Assembly: GCF_014695775.1 (NCBI RefSeq)
Contig: NZ_JACJOX010000041.1
Span: forward strand, 1-64,000
DNA: 64,000 nt
Source: Leptolyngbya sp. FACHB-60
GTDB lineage: Bacteria; Cyanobacteriota; Cyanobacteriia; Phormidesmidales; Phormidesmidaceae
Direction: 5' to 3'
The notes below the pieces were generated by a model. It did no database searches and was not told where the DNA came from. It saw only the letters and a list, made by a program, of their open reading frames with translations. The position numbers were made by a program, and so were the translations under genes. Shown piece by piece: positions 8,542 through 16,447 of this stretch (its first letter is position 1; every line of letters starts with the position of its first letter).

Positions 8542-9198
8542 GTGGTTTACGTTGCTTATTGGAAAAAGAGAACGGAGGTTATATGGAATAAGATAACCTC
8601 CCCTAATCCTATTACCTGGACTCAACAGATAATTCCTGCTGTAGCGCCTGTCTATCCGTTTACGGGTGGGCAGTGTCCGCCACCAGCCACCTATCAAATT
8701 ACTTATGAGATTAGGAGTAGAACTTCGACTTTTTTCGGTTGTGGTGCTTGGGGTGCTTGGGCTTTAAGGAATAATATTATTCCCAACACTATTTACTATG
8801 GGCCTATAGGAGTCCCAACACTTGTAATAACAAACTCAACAACTCCTTCCAACAATGATAAGTCTGCTGGATGGTCTGTCACCTATAACAACTCATCAGG
8901 TGTAAGACAAACAGGATGGCTAAGCCTGGGTGGTGCTACTACTAGGAACTACGCTTCTGGCTGTGGCCTTTCCTATGAATACAGGAATTTTAAGGTAACA
9001 AGGTCAGATGGAAAATTAGATAGCTGTGGTGATCCAGCGCCTACTACTCCTGGTAGCTCTGAGAAATGTAAAACAACATTTTCAACTGGATTAATAGTAG
9101 AAGATGCAACTTGCATAGAAGTAACGAATAAGCAGCCCGGTTGTGGATGTTGCTCTGTTTTAATGCCTAAAGCTACTCGAATATTAGGAATGTTGTAA
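8542..9198 (+). CDS. Cys-rich element protein of unknown function
   Basis: A 218-residue protein starting with GTG three bases after the previous stop. It is rich in Thr, Ser, Gly, Tyr and Asn, with Cys residues concentrated in the C-terminal half (GCGLSYEYRN, SEKCKTTF, QPGCGCCSVLMP), pointing to an extracellular or metal-binding beta-rich protein. No cleavable signal peptide is evident. Its stop overlaps the start of the next gene (TAATG), implying translational coupling. An ATG at 8583 with a good Shine-Dalgarno-like sequence is out of frame and ends at once, so it was not used. No family recognised. Confidence 0.68.
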   Translation: MVYVAYWKKRTEVIWNKITSPNPITWTQQIIPAVAPVYPFTGGQCPPPATYQITYEIRSRTSTFFGCGAWGAWALRNNIIPNTIYYGPIGVPTLVITNSTTPSNNDKSAGWSVTYNNSSGVRQTGWLSLGGATTRNYASGCGLSYEYRNFKVTRSDGKLDSCGDPAPTTPGSSEKCKTTFSTGLIVEDATCIEVTNKQPGCGCCSVLMPKATRILGML

Positions 9199-11411
9199 TG
9201 AGTGCAGAATGCGATGCTTTAATGCAGAAGCTCAACGCTATTGAATCCAGGCTATCTGCTATGGATGGTAAATATATTCCGAAAGCAGATCGAGGGAATA
9301 TAGTTAATGATGGTGCAAATAAGGGTCAGCAAATAGCTAAAGCTGCAATTATTCCTTTATTTGGAGCTTACACATTAAAAACTGTCCATGATAGCGACTT
9401 TCGAGCAGCATTGATGCGCGCTCAGAATGCTTTATCGGAAGCCTCTACAGCAAAGGGTATCGCAGTCGTAAGTAAAAGTGAAGCGCTAGCGGCGGCGGCT
9501 AAGGCTAAGAAAGCACTACAAGAATCAGCACAAGCTTATTTCAAATCGGTAGATGCCCAACAGCTAGCAACTAGAGCTTATGAAGTAGGGAAAGGTGCTG
9601 AATTTGAAGCAATTAAAGCAAAAATTTTAGGTCAGTCTGCGTCTAGCAAGGCTACACAAGCGAGTAAGTTAGCTGAAACGGCTAAAGGTGTAGCAGCTAC
9701 CGCAAAAACTACAGCAGAAACAGCAGTAGGCAAGGCAAATCACGCTTTATCAAAAATAGATGAGGTTGTAGCTAGATTCTCCCGTTTAATTGATGACGTA
9801 GCAGCAAAAGCAGCCAGAGCGCTAGGCACTGCCCTAGATGCTGTAGGTGTATCTAAAGCGGCTCAAGCTACAGCGGGGAAGGCTTTTGGAATTGCACTGA
9901 AGGCATTAGGAAAAATATTCCTTATTCTCGACATTCTCTCTACTATTTTTTCGATTCTGAATGCTATCGACTTGCGAAGGAGAATGAACATCCTAGAGCA
10001 AAAAATCTCAATCATTGAGAGAGAGATTAGTCAGATCCTAGGAACATTATTTGGAATAGTTAGCAGATTAAAGAACGTTCAAAATGCTGCTGAGTATGCC
10101 CAGTTAATCGCTAGGCAAGCGGTACAGCTAGGCGAACAAGCCACAAGCATTGCTTTACAGGCTAGAAGTACAGCAGCCTCAGCACTTACTCAAGCTGGTA
10201 TCGCTATAGCGGGCGTAGCTGGGGCAACGGCTCTAGCAGGGGCGGCTAACGCTAGGGCTAAAACTGCACAGGCAACGGCTACAGAAGCACTCACAAGAGC
10301 GAGAGTGCCAGGGCCAAGGGGTTTACAGGGAATACAAGGCCTAAGGGGCGTTCAGGGGCTTAAAGGAGCACAGGGATTAAGAGGGGCGGTAGGAGCTAGG
10401 GGAAGGGATGGAATTAACGGAATTGGAGTTACGAATATCAAGCCCGTTACTATCATTCAGCGAATAACAACACCGGGCAAGGTTGTCACATTAGTTAGAA
10501 ACAATAACAAAACGGTAGTGAATAACATTATGAAGCCTGCTGACTTAGCATTGCTTAGAAAAATTGATGCTACAACTTCAGCTACAGCAGTGAGGCAGAA
10601 TGCACACCTAGCAATATCAACTACCACTAATGGAATAGCTGCTAGTAGTAGAGCCTATCTAACTACTATGCAAAATTTCGCTGCTACAGCTTGGCAAAGC
10701 ACTCGTATTCAGAAAGTGATTAATGCACTAACTCTAATTAGTGCTATTCACAATGCTGCTATGCTATCGCGATTTACTGGACAAACATTGTTAGAAGCGA
10801 TGTCAGGCGCTTTAGACTTATTTGGAATAGATGATGAGCAAGGGAACAGGCTAGACCTAAATACTATGCTAGGCAAGTCTGTAGAAAGTCTGCTAAAAAA
10901 TGTCTTGGGAGAAGAGGTTTATAACGACACTAGCAAAGCATGGCAGAAGGCTAATAGAGTAGTGCAAATTGGCTCCAACATAGTTTGGAGCGTTCGCAGC
11001 ATCATGGATACTAGCTTGGAGCTGTCGGAGTATATCGCTAACAATACTGGGAAGATCGGCAACAGCTTGAAGCGATTTGGAATAGTTGGGGAAAATGCTT
11101 TTCCCGATATGTCTGAGTCTGCTAGAGCCCCCAATAAGTGGCGCAGCAAAGTAGATAAATGGATGGCCGGGGCCGAAACGGTAGAGAATATTGCTGAAAC
11201 AGTTGAATATGTAACTCAAGCCCCTTTAGAAATAGTTAGCGAGTTGGGAGAAATTGAAGAGCAAAGACTTGAGGCAAGAAAAATTATTGCTGAGGGTGAG
11301 CCTGTGGACTATCCTGCCAACGAGCCCATTGCGATTGTGCAGGCTGAGAATAAAGAAAACAGTGTAGGGGCTGAACCAACTGTCGAAGCGAGCCAAAGGA
11401 GTGCTAGCTAA
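9198..11411 (+). CDS. Large coiled-coil protein with collagen-like segment
   Basis: A 737-residue protein. Residues ~70-230 are Ala/Lys-rich helical sequence typical of long coiled coils. Residues ~235-260 are strongly hydrophobic (IFLILDILSTIFSILNAI) and could be a membrane segment. A second helical Ala-rich region (~285-365) follows. Residues 372-410 are 13 uninterrupted Gly-X-Y triplets starting GPRGLQGIQGLRG, a collagen-like rod. The C-terminal 330 residues are mostly helical. Such architecture fits a trimeric fibre, spike or surface adhesin, but homology to a known fibre is not apparent. The gene overlaps its neighbours by one base at each end (TAATG), so the four-gene cassette is probably translated together. 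Confidence 0.82.
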   Translation: MSAECDALMQKLNAIESRLSAMDGKYIPKADRGNIVNDGANKGQQIAKAAIIPLFGAYTLKTVHDSDFRAALMRAQNALSEASTAKGIAVVSKSEALAAAAKAKKALQESAQAYFKSVDAQQLATRAYEVGKGAEFEAIKAKILGQSASSKATQASKLAETAKGVAATAKTTAETAVGKANHALSKIDEVVARFSRLIDDVAAKAARALGTALDAVGVSKAAQATAGKAFGIALKALGKIFLILDILSTIFSILNAIDLRRRMNILEQKISIIEREISQILGTLFGIVSRLKNVQNAAEYAQLIARQAVQLGEQATSIALQARSTAASALTQAGIAIAGVAGATALAGAANARAKTAQATATEALTRARVPGPRGLQGIQGLRGVQGLKGAQGLRGAVGARGRDGINGIGVTNIKPVTIIQRITTPGKVVTLVRNNNKTVVNNIMKPADLALLRKIDATTSATAVRQNAHLAISTTTNGIAASSRAYLTTMQNFAATAWQSTRIQKVINALTLISAIHNAAMLSRFTGQTLLEAMSGALDLFGIDDEQGNRLDLNTMLGKSVESLLKNVLGEEVYNDTSKAWQKANRVVQIGSNIVWSVRSIMDTSLELSEYIANNTGKIGNSLKRFGIVGENAFPDMSESARAPNKWRSKVDKWMAGAETVENIAETVEYVTQAPLEIVSELGEIEEQRLEARKIIAEGEPVDYPANEPIAIVQAENKENSVGAEPTVEASQRSAS

Positions 11412-12241
11412 TGCCTACCAGTGCGACAACTGAATTTAATAGTGTTGAGCATTTACAAGGCTGTGTTAGACGCTGGTACAACAGAGAGGTAAGGGATTAT
11501 TTCAAGGATCTAAACATTGATGATAACTGGAGCCCTAACCTAAATGTGTCTAGGGAAAATTTAGCTAAAGCATGCTTCCACTTAGACACTGACAACCTAA
11601 TAACTACACAGATGCGATTGCAGCTGTTTAATGAGATTCGGGGGCAGGCGCATCGCGTTCCTTACTACGGCATTCCGGTCGGCAGCTTTCAAGAGAGCCG
11701 CAAATTTCAGCCCCAAATTAGTCTGTTTTTCCAGGAAGATTTTGAGGATGTTGATCCTGATTATTCCCCGGTTCATGGGCATATAGGGTTTAGGCTAATG
11801 GGCAGCGCTTCCATCACCAAGGCCCAGGCCGAAGTTTTTGCCAACCGGGTCAAGCTAGCTTTTGGCAATGGTGGATCGGGCTACATCTGGCGCAAGGGTA
11901 AAGACATGGCTAGCTACACTGACTGGGCCAAGGGGTATCAGTTGCAGCTGCTCACTCGGTCAAATTCAGAGGCCCGCGAAATCATTACCAAGGTTCTCGA
12001 CATTCAGAACGATGTGCCCAACTGGGCCAAGATGAACTACGCAGAGAATGCTGAACCGATGGAGGCCTACCCCACCATCCCCGAGAGCGAGATGATTTAC
12101 GGTGAGCTTCGCCGCGAACCCCGCAAGCGCCCCATCGCTGCGGTGCGGTTTTGGCACGCCTTGCTGCACATCCATGGCATTGCTGCCCCAATTGTCCTTT
12201 ATGACCGCTCCTACACCTACGCGGCGGCATTGGCCAGCTAA
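11411..12241 (+). CDS. Element protein of unknown function (276 aa)
   Basis: A 276-residue soluble protein with mixed charge, aromatic-rich stretches (RVPYYGIPVGSFQ, ISLFFQEDFEDVDPDY, SGYIWRKGKDMASYTDWAKGYQ) and no signal or membrane helix. It starts within the stop of the collagen-like gene. Base composition changes inside it: the first ~75 codons are AT-rich like the upstream genes and the rest uses GC-rich codons. It could be a structural or surface-associated protein that works with the preceding fibre-like protein; this is inference from order only. No family recognised. Confidence 0.75.
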   Translation: MPTSATTEFNSVEHLQGCVRRWYNREVRDYFKDLNIDDNWSPNLNVSRENLAKACFHLDTDNLITTQMRLQLFNEIRGQAHRVPYYGIPVGSFQESRKFQPQISLFFQEDFEDVDPDYSPVHGHIGFRLMGSASITKAQAEVFANRVKLAFGNGGSGYIWRKGKDMASYTDWAKGYQLQLLTRSNSEAREIITKVLDIQNDVPNWAKMNYAENAEPMEAYPTIPESEMIYGELRREPRKRPIAAVRFWHALLHIHGIAAPIVLYDRSYTYAAALAS

Positions 12242-12346
12242 CCGTGTCTCTCGGTTTTGCTATCAAAGGTTTAGCCTTTGGAGAAATCGGTAAGTGCTGA
12301 TTGTTCAGGCTAGAACGGAGGTGCAATATCTAAGGTAAAGGTCCGT

Positions 12347-12865
12347 ATGCCTACTGCTCGTTACTATCGGGTTTTAACTGGGGCTCGTGGTGCTACAGCC
12401 CGACAAAAATATTTAGATTTCCTGGCTGGTGCCCAAGAACGTGCACTTGACCCCGGCACGGGGGAAGACCGACCTGAATCCGTCCCCCTCTACATTACTC
12501 CGTTTGCATTTCCCATGGCCGCCAATCATACTTTGCGGGAATCGGCTTTGTCCCCCTCGTGGGACCACTGCAAAGGCATTGCCCCGACGCTGCAACACGT
12601 CACCGACGCGCTGGGGACTGATACCGCCGTCACCATTAAGAGCTATAAAGCCGCCCGCGTCATTCGGACTCAGAAAGGCGCGCGGGAGGCCCAAAAGCGC
12701 TCTGAAATCACGGGCCTTCCCTACCGCCCCTACAACAACCGTTCTCGCTCTGTTCCCTTTGGGAAGAATTTGGCCGCCGACACGCAGGCTGCTGTGGGCG
12801 CTGCGTTGGTCGCGGCCTACGCCACCCCCGGTTTTAGCGCCCGCATCACGCCAGAGCGAACCTAG
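12347..12865 (+). CDS. Basic element protein of unknown function
   Basis: A 172-residue basic protein (many Arg/Lys; SRSVPFGKNLAAD, RVIRTQKGAREAQKRSE) with an Ala-rich C-terminus. It follows a 105-base gap, and AAGGT sequences precede the ATG at a plausible distance. Segments such as PLYITPFAFPMAANHTLR suggest a compact alpha/beta domain. It lies in the right-facing cassette between other unknown genes. The charge could reflect nucleic-acid or particle contacts. No family recognised. Confidence 0.7.
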   Translation: MPTARYYRVLTGARGATARQKYLDFLAGAQERALDPGTGEDRPESVPLYITPFAFPMAANHTLRESALSPSWDHCKGIAPTLQHVTDALGTDTAVTIKSYKAARVIRTQKGAREAQKRSEITGLPYRPYNNRSRSVPFGKNLAADTQAAVGAALVAAYATPGFSARITPERT

Positions 12866-12879
12866 GGAGAGGCGGCATA

Positions 12880-13185
12880 GTGGACTACTTAGAACCACTG
12901 CTGCCGGTCGTTAACTCTGCTGAGGGCATGACCCCGGCAGAGTTAACCAAGGCATGTGACAAAGCCCTGCTCAGGGCCGCTGTCCTAGACGAGGTGCTTC
13001 AGGGCAAGCGCCACGAAGACGATTTTAACGACCTCCTTCGCTCAGAGGGCTGGGATCCGGATGCGTTTTGGCACGATGCTGAAGACTCTGTAGATGCCTT
13101 TATTCAGGCTGGAATTGTCCCCGATTCGCTGGAGTTTTTAGATAGTGGGTTGGTCATCCCTCGGCACCATTCAATTGGGCTTTGA
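12880..13185 (+). CDS. Small acidic element protein
   Basis: A 101-residue acidic helical protein (PAELTKACDKALLRAAVLDEVLQGKRHEDDFNDLL, then DAFWHDAEDSVDAFIQAG). The GTG start at 12880 is preceded by GAGAGG. It overlaps the next gene by about 40 bases in another frame. No known domain; a small assembly or regulatory role is possible but unsupported. Confidence 0.6.
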   Translation: MDYLEPLLPVVNSAEGMTPAELTKACDKALLRAAVLDEVLQGKRHEDDFNDLLRSEGWDPDAFWHDAEDSVDAFIQAGIVPDSLEFLDSGLVIPRHHSIGL

Positions 13186-13495
13186 ATGGGCAGAGTTTGA
13201 ATTCCCGGCGATTGGTGCCGAGGCCGTTAGAATCACTCAAACCTATCAGAAGTCGGAGTTGTCGTTCCTTAATAAAATCCATCTGGGCGAGTTCTACTCG
13301 AACGGGGACTTTCGTTTTTTAAGGACAATCTACCCCAGCACCTTGCCTACGCTCTATGACTTTACGGTCCCCCCAGCGCTCGAAGAAGCCGGGTACACTG
13401 TTCGCCATTTTGCGGTTAAGCACAATGCCTATGGTGTGGTCGCTGAGGCGAACTGGACGATCACCTTAGAAGTTTGGTATCCCGATGCCTCTTGA
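13145..13495 (+). CDS. Small beta-rich element protein
   Basis: A 116-residue reading from GTG 13145; a shorter version from a TTG near 13172 is possible because the first residues overlap the upstream gene. Alternating hydrophobic and aromatic residues (FEWAEFEFPAI, YTVRHFAVKHNAYGVVAEANWTITLEVWYP) suggest a beta-sandwich. Its stop overlaps the ATG of the following membrane protein. No family recognised. Confidence 0.62.
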   Translation: MGWSSLGTIQLGFEWAEFEFPAIGAEAVRITQTYQKSELSFLNKIHLGEFYSNGDFRFLRTIYPSTLPTLYDFTVPPALEEAGYTVRHFAVKHNAYGVVAEANWTITLEVWYPDAS

Positions 13496-13793
13496 AGTCG
13501 CTATCCCACTGGCATTAAGTCTCGTCACCGCTCTAGTTATTGCGGTCCGCAGTGTCCTAAGCAATGGGACGAAGGGCGTTGTGTTGCTGACTCAACTTAA
13601 GGAACAAGTCAACTTGAGCCTAGTGGGCATCCAGGCGCTGCGGATGGTAGACACCGAAACGGAAAGCAGAACCCGCCAAAATGAGCAGCGCATCGAGGAC
13701 ATTGAGCGCTATTTGCAGCTAGCCAGCTCTGGCCAGTACCCGCACCCGTTCCAGGTGCGCAATGGGGCGCGTAATGGTGCTGGCCATGAGTAG
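13485..13793 (+). CDS. Single-span membrane protein with coiled coil
   Basis: A 102-residue protein: transmembrane helix at residues ~4-24 (VAIPLALSLVTALVIAVRSVL), then a helical, Glu/Arg-rich segment (TETESRTRQNEQRIEDIERYLQLA) likely to form a coiled coil, and a short Gly/Asn tail. The layout resembles small phage or mobile-element proteins such as holin-like or spanin-like subunits, but there is no motif to prove that. It overlaps the genes on both sides by 11 and 8 bases. Confidence 0.65.
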   Translation: MPLEVAIPLALSLVTALVIAVRSVLSNGTKGVVLLTQLKEQVNLSLVGIQALRMVDTETESRTRQNEQRIEDIERYLQLASSGQYPHPFQVRNGARNGAGHE

Positions 13794-13947
13794 CAGCAAT
13801 CGCGAACAGCTAGAGGCATTGGCCCGTGAGCGCCAGTTAATTGAAAGTGCGATCACTACTCTCAGTGCGCACCGTAATCGACTGACCGAGGGGCAATTGA
13901 AGGAGCTGAAGCGGATCATCTACGAAGTTCCCAAGCCTGGGGTCTAG
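13786..13947 (+). CDS. Small coiled-coil element protein
   Basis: A 53-residue helical protein (REQLEALARERQLIESAITTLSAHRN... ending in EVPKPGV). The ATG at 13786 overlaps the previous stop (ATGAGTAG), so it is chosen over in-frame ATGs at 13762 and 13774. It ends the right-facing cassette, seven bases before the convergent stop of the 80-residue minus-strand gene. No family recognised. Confidence 0.55.
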   Translation: MSSSNREQLEALARERQLIESAITTLSAHRNRLTEGQLKELKRIIYEVPKPGV

Positions 13948-13953
13948 GCTAAA

Positions 13954-14196
13954 TTACAACAGCGTTAACTGCTGCACATTTGGCTGGCCTATTTCATCAG
14001 GTACGGCTGGCCTTAACTCGGTCAGATAGCCTTTCCAATCAGCCCCGGAGTCAGCATCGACGTGGCCGTATTTATAGCCAACCTTTGACACCATTCCAGT
14101 GCGACCATCGGGCAGCACAACCTGAGAGCCATAGGCAAAATTGTGAGGGTTGAACTGGTGCAATTCGAGTGGGGTGTAAGGGCATTGCCAAGTCAT
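13954..14196 (-). CDS. Small element protein, KOW/SH3-like
   Basis: An 80-residue protein (MTWQCPYTPLELHQFNPHNF...). The middle, YGSQVVLPDGRTGMVSKVGYKYGHVDADSGADWKGYLTEL, looks like a small SH3/KOW-type beta barrel. The ATG at 14196 is preferred: the in-frame extension to 14322 would be encoded by the TGTCTCG repeat array. It is the last minus-strand gene of the ATPase module, with the array in its 5' region. Function unknown. Confidence 0.6.
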   Translation of the reverse strand: MTWQCPYTPLELHQFNPHNFAYGSQVVLPDGRTGMVSKVGYKYGHVDADSGADWKGYLTELRPAVPDEIGQPNVQQLTLL

Positions 14197-14238
14197 ATTT
14201 GCTAGTCCTAAATAGCGGTCGGTGGTAGAGGGCAGTGC

Positions 14239-14403
14239 TGTCTCGCGGCTGTCTCGTGGTTGTCTCGTAGGCTGTCTCGCGAGACAACCACGAGACAACC
14301 TACGAGACGGCGAGACAACCACGAGACAAGGGGCTTAGCGGTTTGTCTCGTGGCGTAGACAATCACGAGACATCACGAGACAGCATATTTAGGCGGTGTC
14401 TCG
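14239..14403. repeat. TGTCTCG heptamer array (13 copies, both orientations, helically phased)
   Basis: TGTCTCG or its complement CGAGACA begins at 14239, 14250, 14261, 14273, 14280(c), 14291(c), 14303(c, one mismatch), 14311(c), 14322(c), 14344, 14366(c), 14376(c) and 14397. Many start-to-start steps are 10-12 bases, one helical turn, so bound proteins would share a face. Copies 4 and 5 form the perfect palindrome TGTCTCGCGAGACA at the centre of a larger dyad. The array fills the gap between the ATPase stop and the next gene and reaches into the ATPase 3' end. It looks like an iteron, centromere or transfer (clt) site. Confidence 0.9.
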
Positions 14404-15701
14404 TCAATGCGCTCAATGAAGCCCTCCATCGCCATCAGCTCTAATTTTTGCTCTAGCTCTTTGGTGTCGACACCATCCTTTAGCGCCCGGTGCTTCTGCC
14501 TTATTTGGGATGCCCGGAGCGGCTCAGCCGCCTTGATTAAAACCTCTCTAATGATGGCGACTTCATCATTAGAGCTGTCAGCCGAGTAGGCCGATTCTAA
14601 TCCCTGATTATTGGACGTTTGATTTAGCTTCAGTGTGGGCACCTCGACGGCGATCGGATTGTTTTTCTGGCCAGGGTAGTAGATGTTTGCCTTCCCCGAT
14701 GGAATGGGATTCCCGCCTGGGCCAACAATGGCAGATAGTTCGATTTCAAGTAAGCTTTGGTCTCGCTGCTCAGCTACGCCCGCTTTGCCACCTAAGCTGG
14801 TTAACGTGCGCCCATGGGCGACGTAAACGGCAAACATATTCACTTTGCGTAGGTCGGTCATAGAGCTGCCAAAAAACTGCGCGGCGTTGGGGCAATGGGT
14901 AGCCCAGTTAGTAAATTCCTCCGTCAGCAGAGTGTAGGGTTTGGGTTTGAAGTTGGGTTTGGTGCTGAGCACCTGGTAGCGGTTTTTAACCAGTTCGGCA
15001 AACGCGACCAGGCGCTCGTCGCAGCCTTGATAGTCCAGGCCAGCACCATAAAGGGGCAGGCCTTCCCATGCCCCGTAGGCGGCATGGGGGTCCAGGATCT
15101 CGCAGTGGTGGCCAGCGACCAGGCGCTGCTGAATGAGCCAATGGGCTAGGGTGCTTTTGCCGCTACCTTGGGGGCCGTAGATCAGGATTGTGGGGTAGTT
15201 GAGGCAGTCCTGCAAAACGTCAACGGCCGTTTGTGCGGTGGGGATGACATCGACATCCCACTGCTGGCTACCGACTGGCGCGGCTGGGGGCAGTTGAGGC
15301 GGGGCAGCCGGTGCAGTCTTACCTAGCAACCCCAGCGACTTGGCTAACGTTTCGGCATCGTCTGAGAGGCGCAGTTCTCGGGCGATCGCCTGGGCCAGTT
15401 CTGCCTGCACCTGCTCGGCACCGACATCGTTCTGGTACTCCCGCAGGTGCTTTTTATTCAGCAGGTGGGCGATTAGCCCATCGCCGACGGCCTCGATTTG
15501 GTCACTGTTGCGCTCGTTAGCATCCCAAGACAGGTACAGTCCATAGGCCAGAGCAGCTAGGCCCGTGAGTGGGTTTAGCAGGCTACCCAGGATGAGCCCA
15601 CCGGCCAGGCCACCGCCGATATAGAGTTTTGGGTTGTGCATCCCTTCGGCGGCATCTTCGGCGGTGTCAATCCAAAGGGGTTTGGTCGCTAAGGTAGTCA
15701 T
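14373..15701 (-). CDS. Membrane-anchored FtsK/HerA-like ATPase with C-terminal winged helix
   Basis: A 442-residue protein. Residues ~27-58 form one or two transmembrane helices (YIGGGLAGGLILGSLLNPLTG...LAYGLYL), followed by a Pro/Ala linker. A P-loop ATPase has Walker A GPQGSGKST (176-184), a Walker B-like TLLTEEF (258-263) and an arginine-containing AHGRT. Residues ~378-442 (EVAIIREVLIKAAEPLRASQIRQ, then ELEQKLELMAMEGFIERI) look like a winged helix. The same order (membrane anchor, motor, winged helix) is seen in FtsK/SpoIIIE and in TraB of Streptomyces, whose winged helix binds repeated octamers. The heptamer array begins at its stop codon. DNA translocation for transfer or packaging is inferred. 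ATG 15701 is preferred to 15728. Confidence 0.8.
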   Translation of the reverse strand: MTTLATKPLWIDTAEDAAEGMHNPKLYIGGGLAGGLILGSLLNPLTGLAALAYGLYLSWDANERNSDQIEAVGDGLIAHLLNKKHLREYQNDVGAEQVQAELAQAIARELRLSDDAETLAKSLGLLGKTAPAAPPQLPPAAPVGSQQWDVDVIPTAQTAVDVLQDCLNYPTILIYGPQGSGKSTLAHWLIQQRLVAGHHCEILDPHAAYGAWEGLPLYGAGLDYQGCDERLVAFAELVKNRYQVLSTKPNFKPKPYTLLTEEFTNWATHCPNAAQFFGSSMTDLRKVNMFAVYVAHGRTLTSLGGKAGVAEQRDQSLLEIELSAIVGPGGNPIPSGKANIYYPGQKNNPIAVEVPTLKLNQTSNNQGLESAYSADSSNDEVAIIREVLIKAAEPLRASQIRQKHRALKDGVDTKELEQKLELMAMEGFIERIDETPPKYAVS

Positions 15702-15720
15702 TGTTTCACCAAAAAGTAAT

Positions 15721-15738
15721 GGGGGCATTGCTGCCCCC
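15721..15738 (-). terminator. Possible hairpin between membrane-protein and ATPase genes
   Basis: GGGGGCATTGCTGCCCCC forms a 7-bp GC stem with a 4-base loop. On the minus strand ATTACTTTTT follows, a weak T-tract. It may attenuate transcription into the ATPase gene. A similar GGGGGCATTGCT sequence recurs near 17868. Confidence 0.4.
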
Positions 15739-15752
15739 GTTTGCCGTGTTGT

Positions 15753-16418
15753 CTAACTGTGGGCTCGCTTCATGTAGTGCCATTGCAGGCCCAAAAACAA
15801 GATGAAGCGCACCATGATTTCAAAGCAGAACAGCATGGTGACGATCAGCCCCACGCTGCCCCAGTTGATCAGCCCCCATTGGCCGGTGAAAATGACAAAC
15901 ACCAGCTGCGCAAAACCACCGTCGACGGGGGGAAAGACGGCTAGGCAAAGGAAGGTATCGACGATGTAGGCCATGAGGCTGGCCCGGTTGGCGCTGCGGA
16001 TGCTGAGCAGGGGAAAACGGTTGTACCATTCCTTCAGCTGCGCCAGGGCGGGATCGTCGTCTTCGTTCACCTGGAGTTGGTCGGCGGAGTCGGCCTCTAG
16101 GGCAATCAGGCGCATCAGCTTACGGTCGTGCTTTAGCAGAATGGGGTAGGTTTCTGCCGTCTGAATGAAGGCCCACAACACAATCCCAACGGGGATTGAG
16201 ATCAGGGCCAGGGCACGATTGCCAAAGAAGCCGACCAGGCCTTGCAGGTCAAAGATGTTGATTAGGGCGAGGGATACCGCGCGGCAATAGGGCAGCATGT
16301 TGGCAGATGCCACGACGCAGGCGACACAGATAGCTAGCCAGTAGAGAAACTGCCGGGCTGTCTTGGCCCCTGAGTTTTGGGCACGGGTTGAGCGTTTTTT
16401 GGTGTAGTAGGTAGTCAT
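15753..16418 (-). CDS. Polytopic membrane protein of the ATPase module
   Basis: A 221-residue protein with a basic N-terminus (TTYYTKKRSTRAQNSG) and about four transmembrane helices: ~24-46, ~66-90, ~148-168 and a long hydrophobic C-terminal block ~172-212. A charged cytoplasmic loop lies in the middle (EADSADQLQVNEDDDPALAQLKEWYNRFP). It is just upstream of the ATPase on the same strand, so the two probably work together at the membrane, for example as channel and motor. No family recognised. Confidence 0.72.
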   Translation of the reverse strand: MTTYYTKKRSTRAQNSGAKTARQFLYWLAICVACVVASANMLPYCRAVSLALINIFDLQGLVGFFGNRALALISIPVGIVLWAFIQTAETYPILLKHDRKLMRLIALEADSADQLQVNEDDDPALAQLKEWYNRFPLLSIRSANRASLMAYIVDTFLCLAVFPPVDGGFAQLVFVIFTGQWGLINWGSVGLIVTMLFCFEIMVRFILFLGLQWHYMKRAHS

Positions 16419-16447
16419 GGGTTGAGTCTCTAAAGGTTTGCTGGGGC

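Noticed and set aside
8583..8591. ATG with GGAGGT upstream as start of a gene
   Set aside because: The frame stops after two codons; the neighbouring GTG frame at 8542 is open for 218 residues.
14239..14403. CRISPR array
   Set aside because: Units are 7 bases, in both orientations, with no 30-40-base spacers and no cas genes.
14373..15701. Zot/pI assembly ATPase of a filamentous phage
   Set aside because: The membrane helix is N-terminal and a winged helix is C-terminal; no pVIII-like coat or rolling-circle Rep is present. Not excluded fully.
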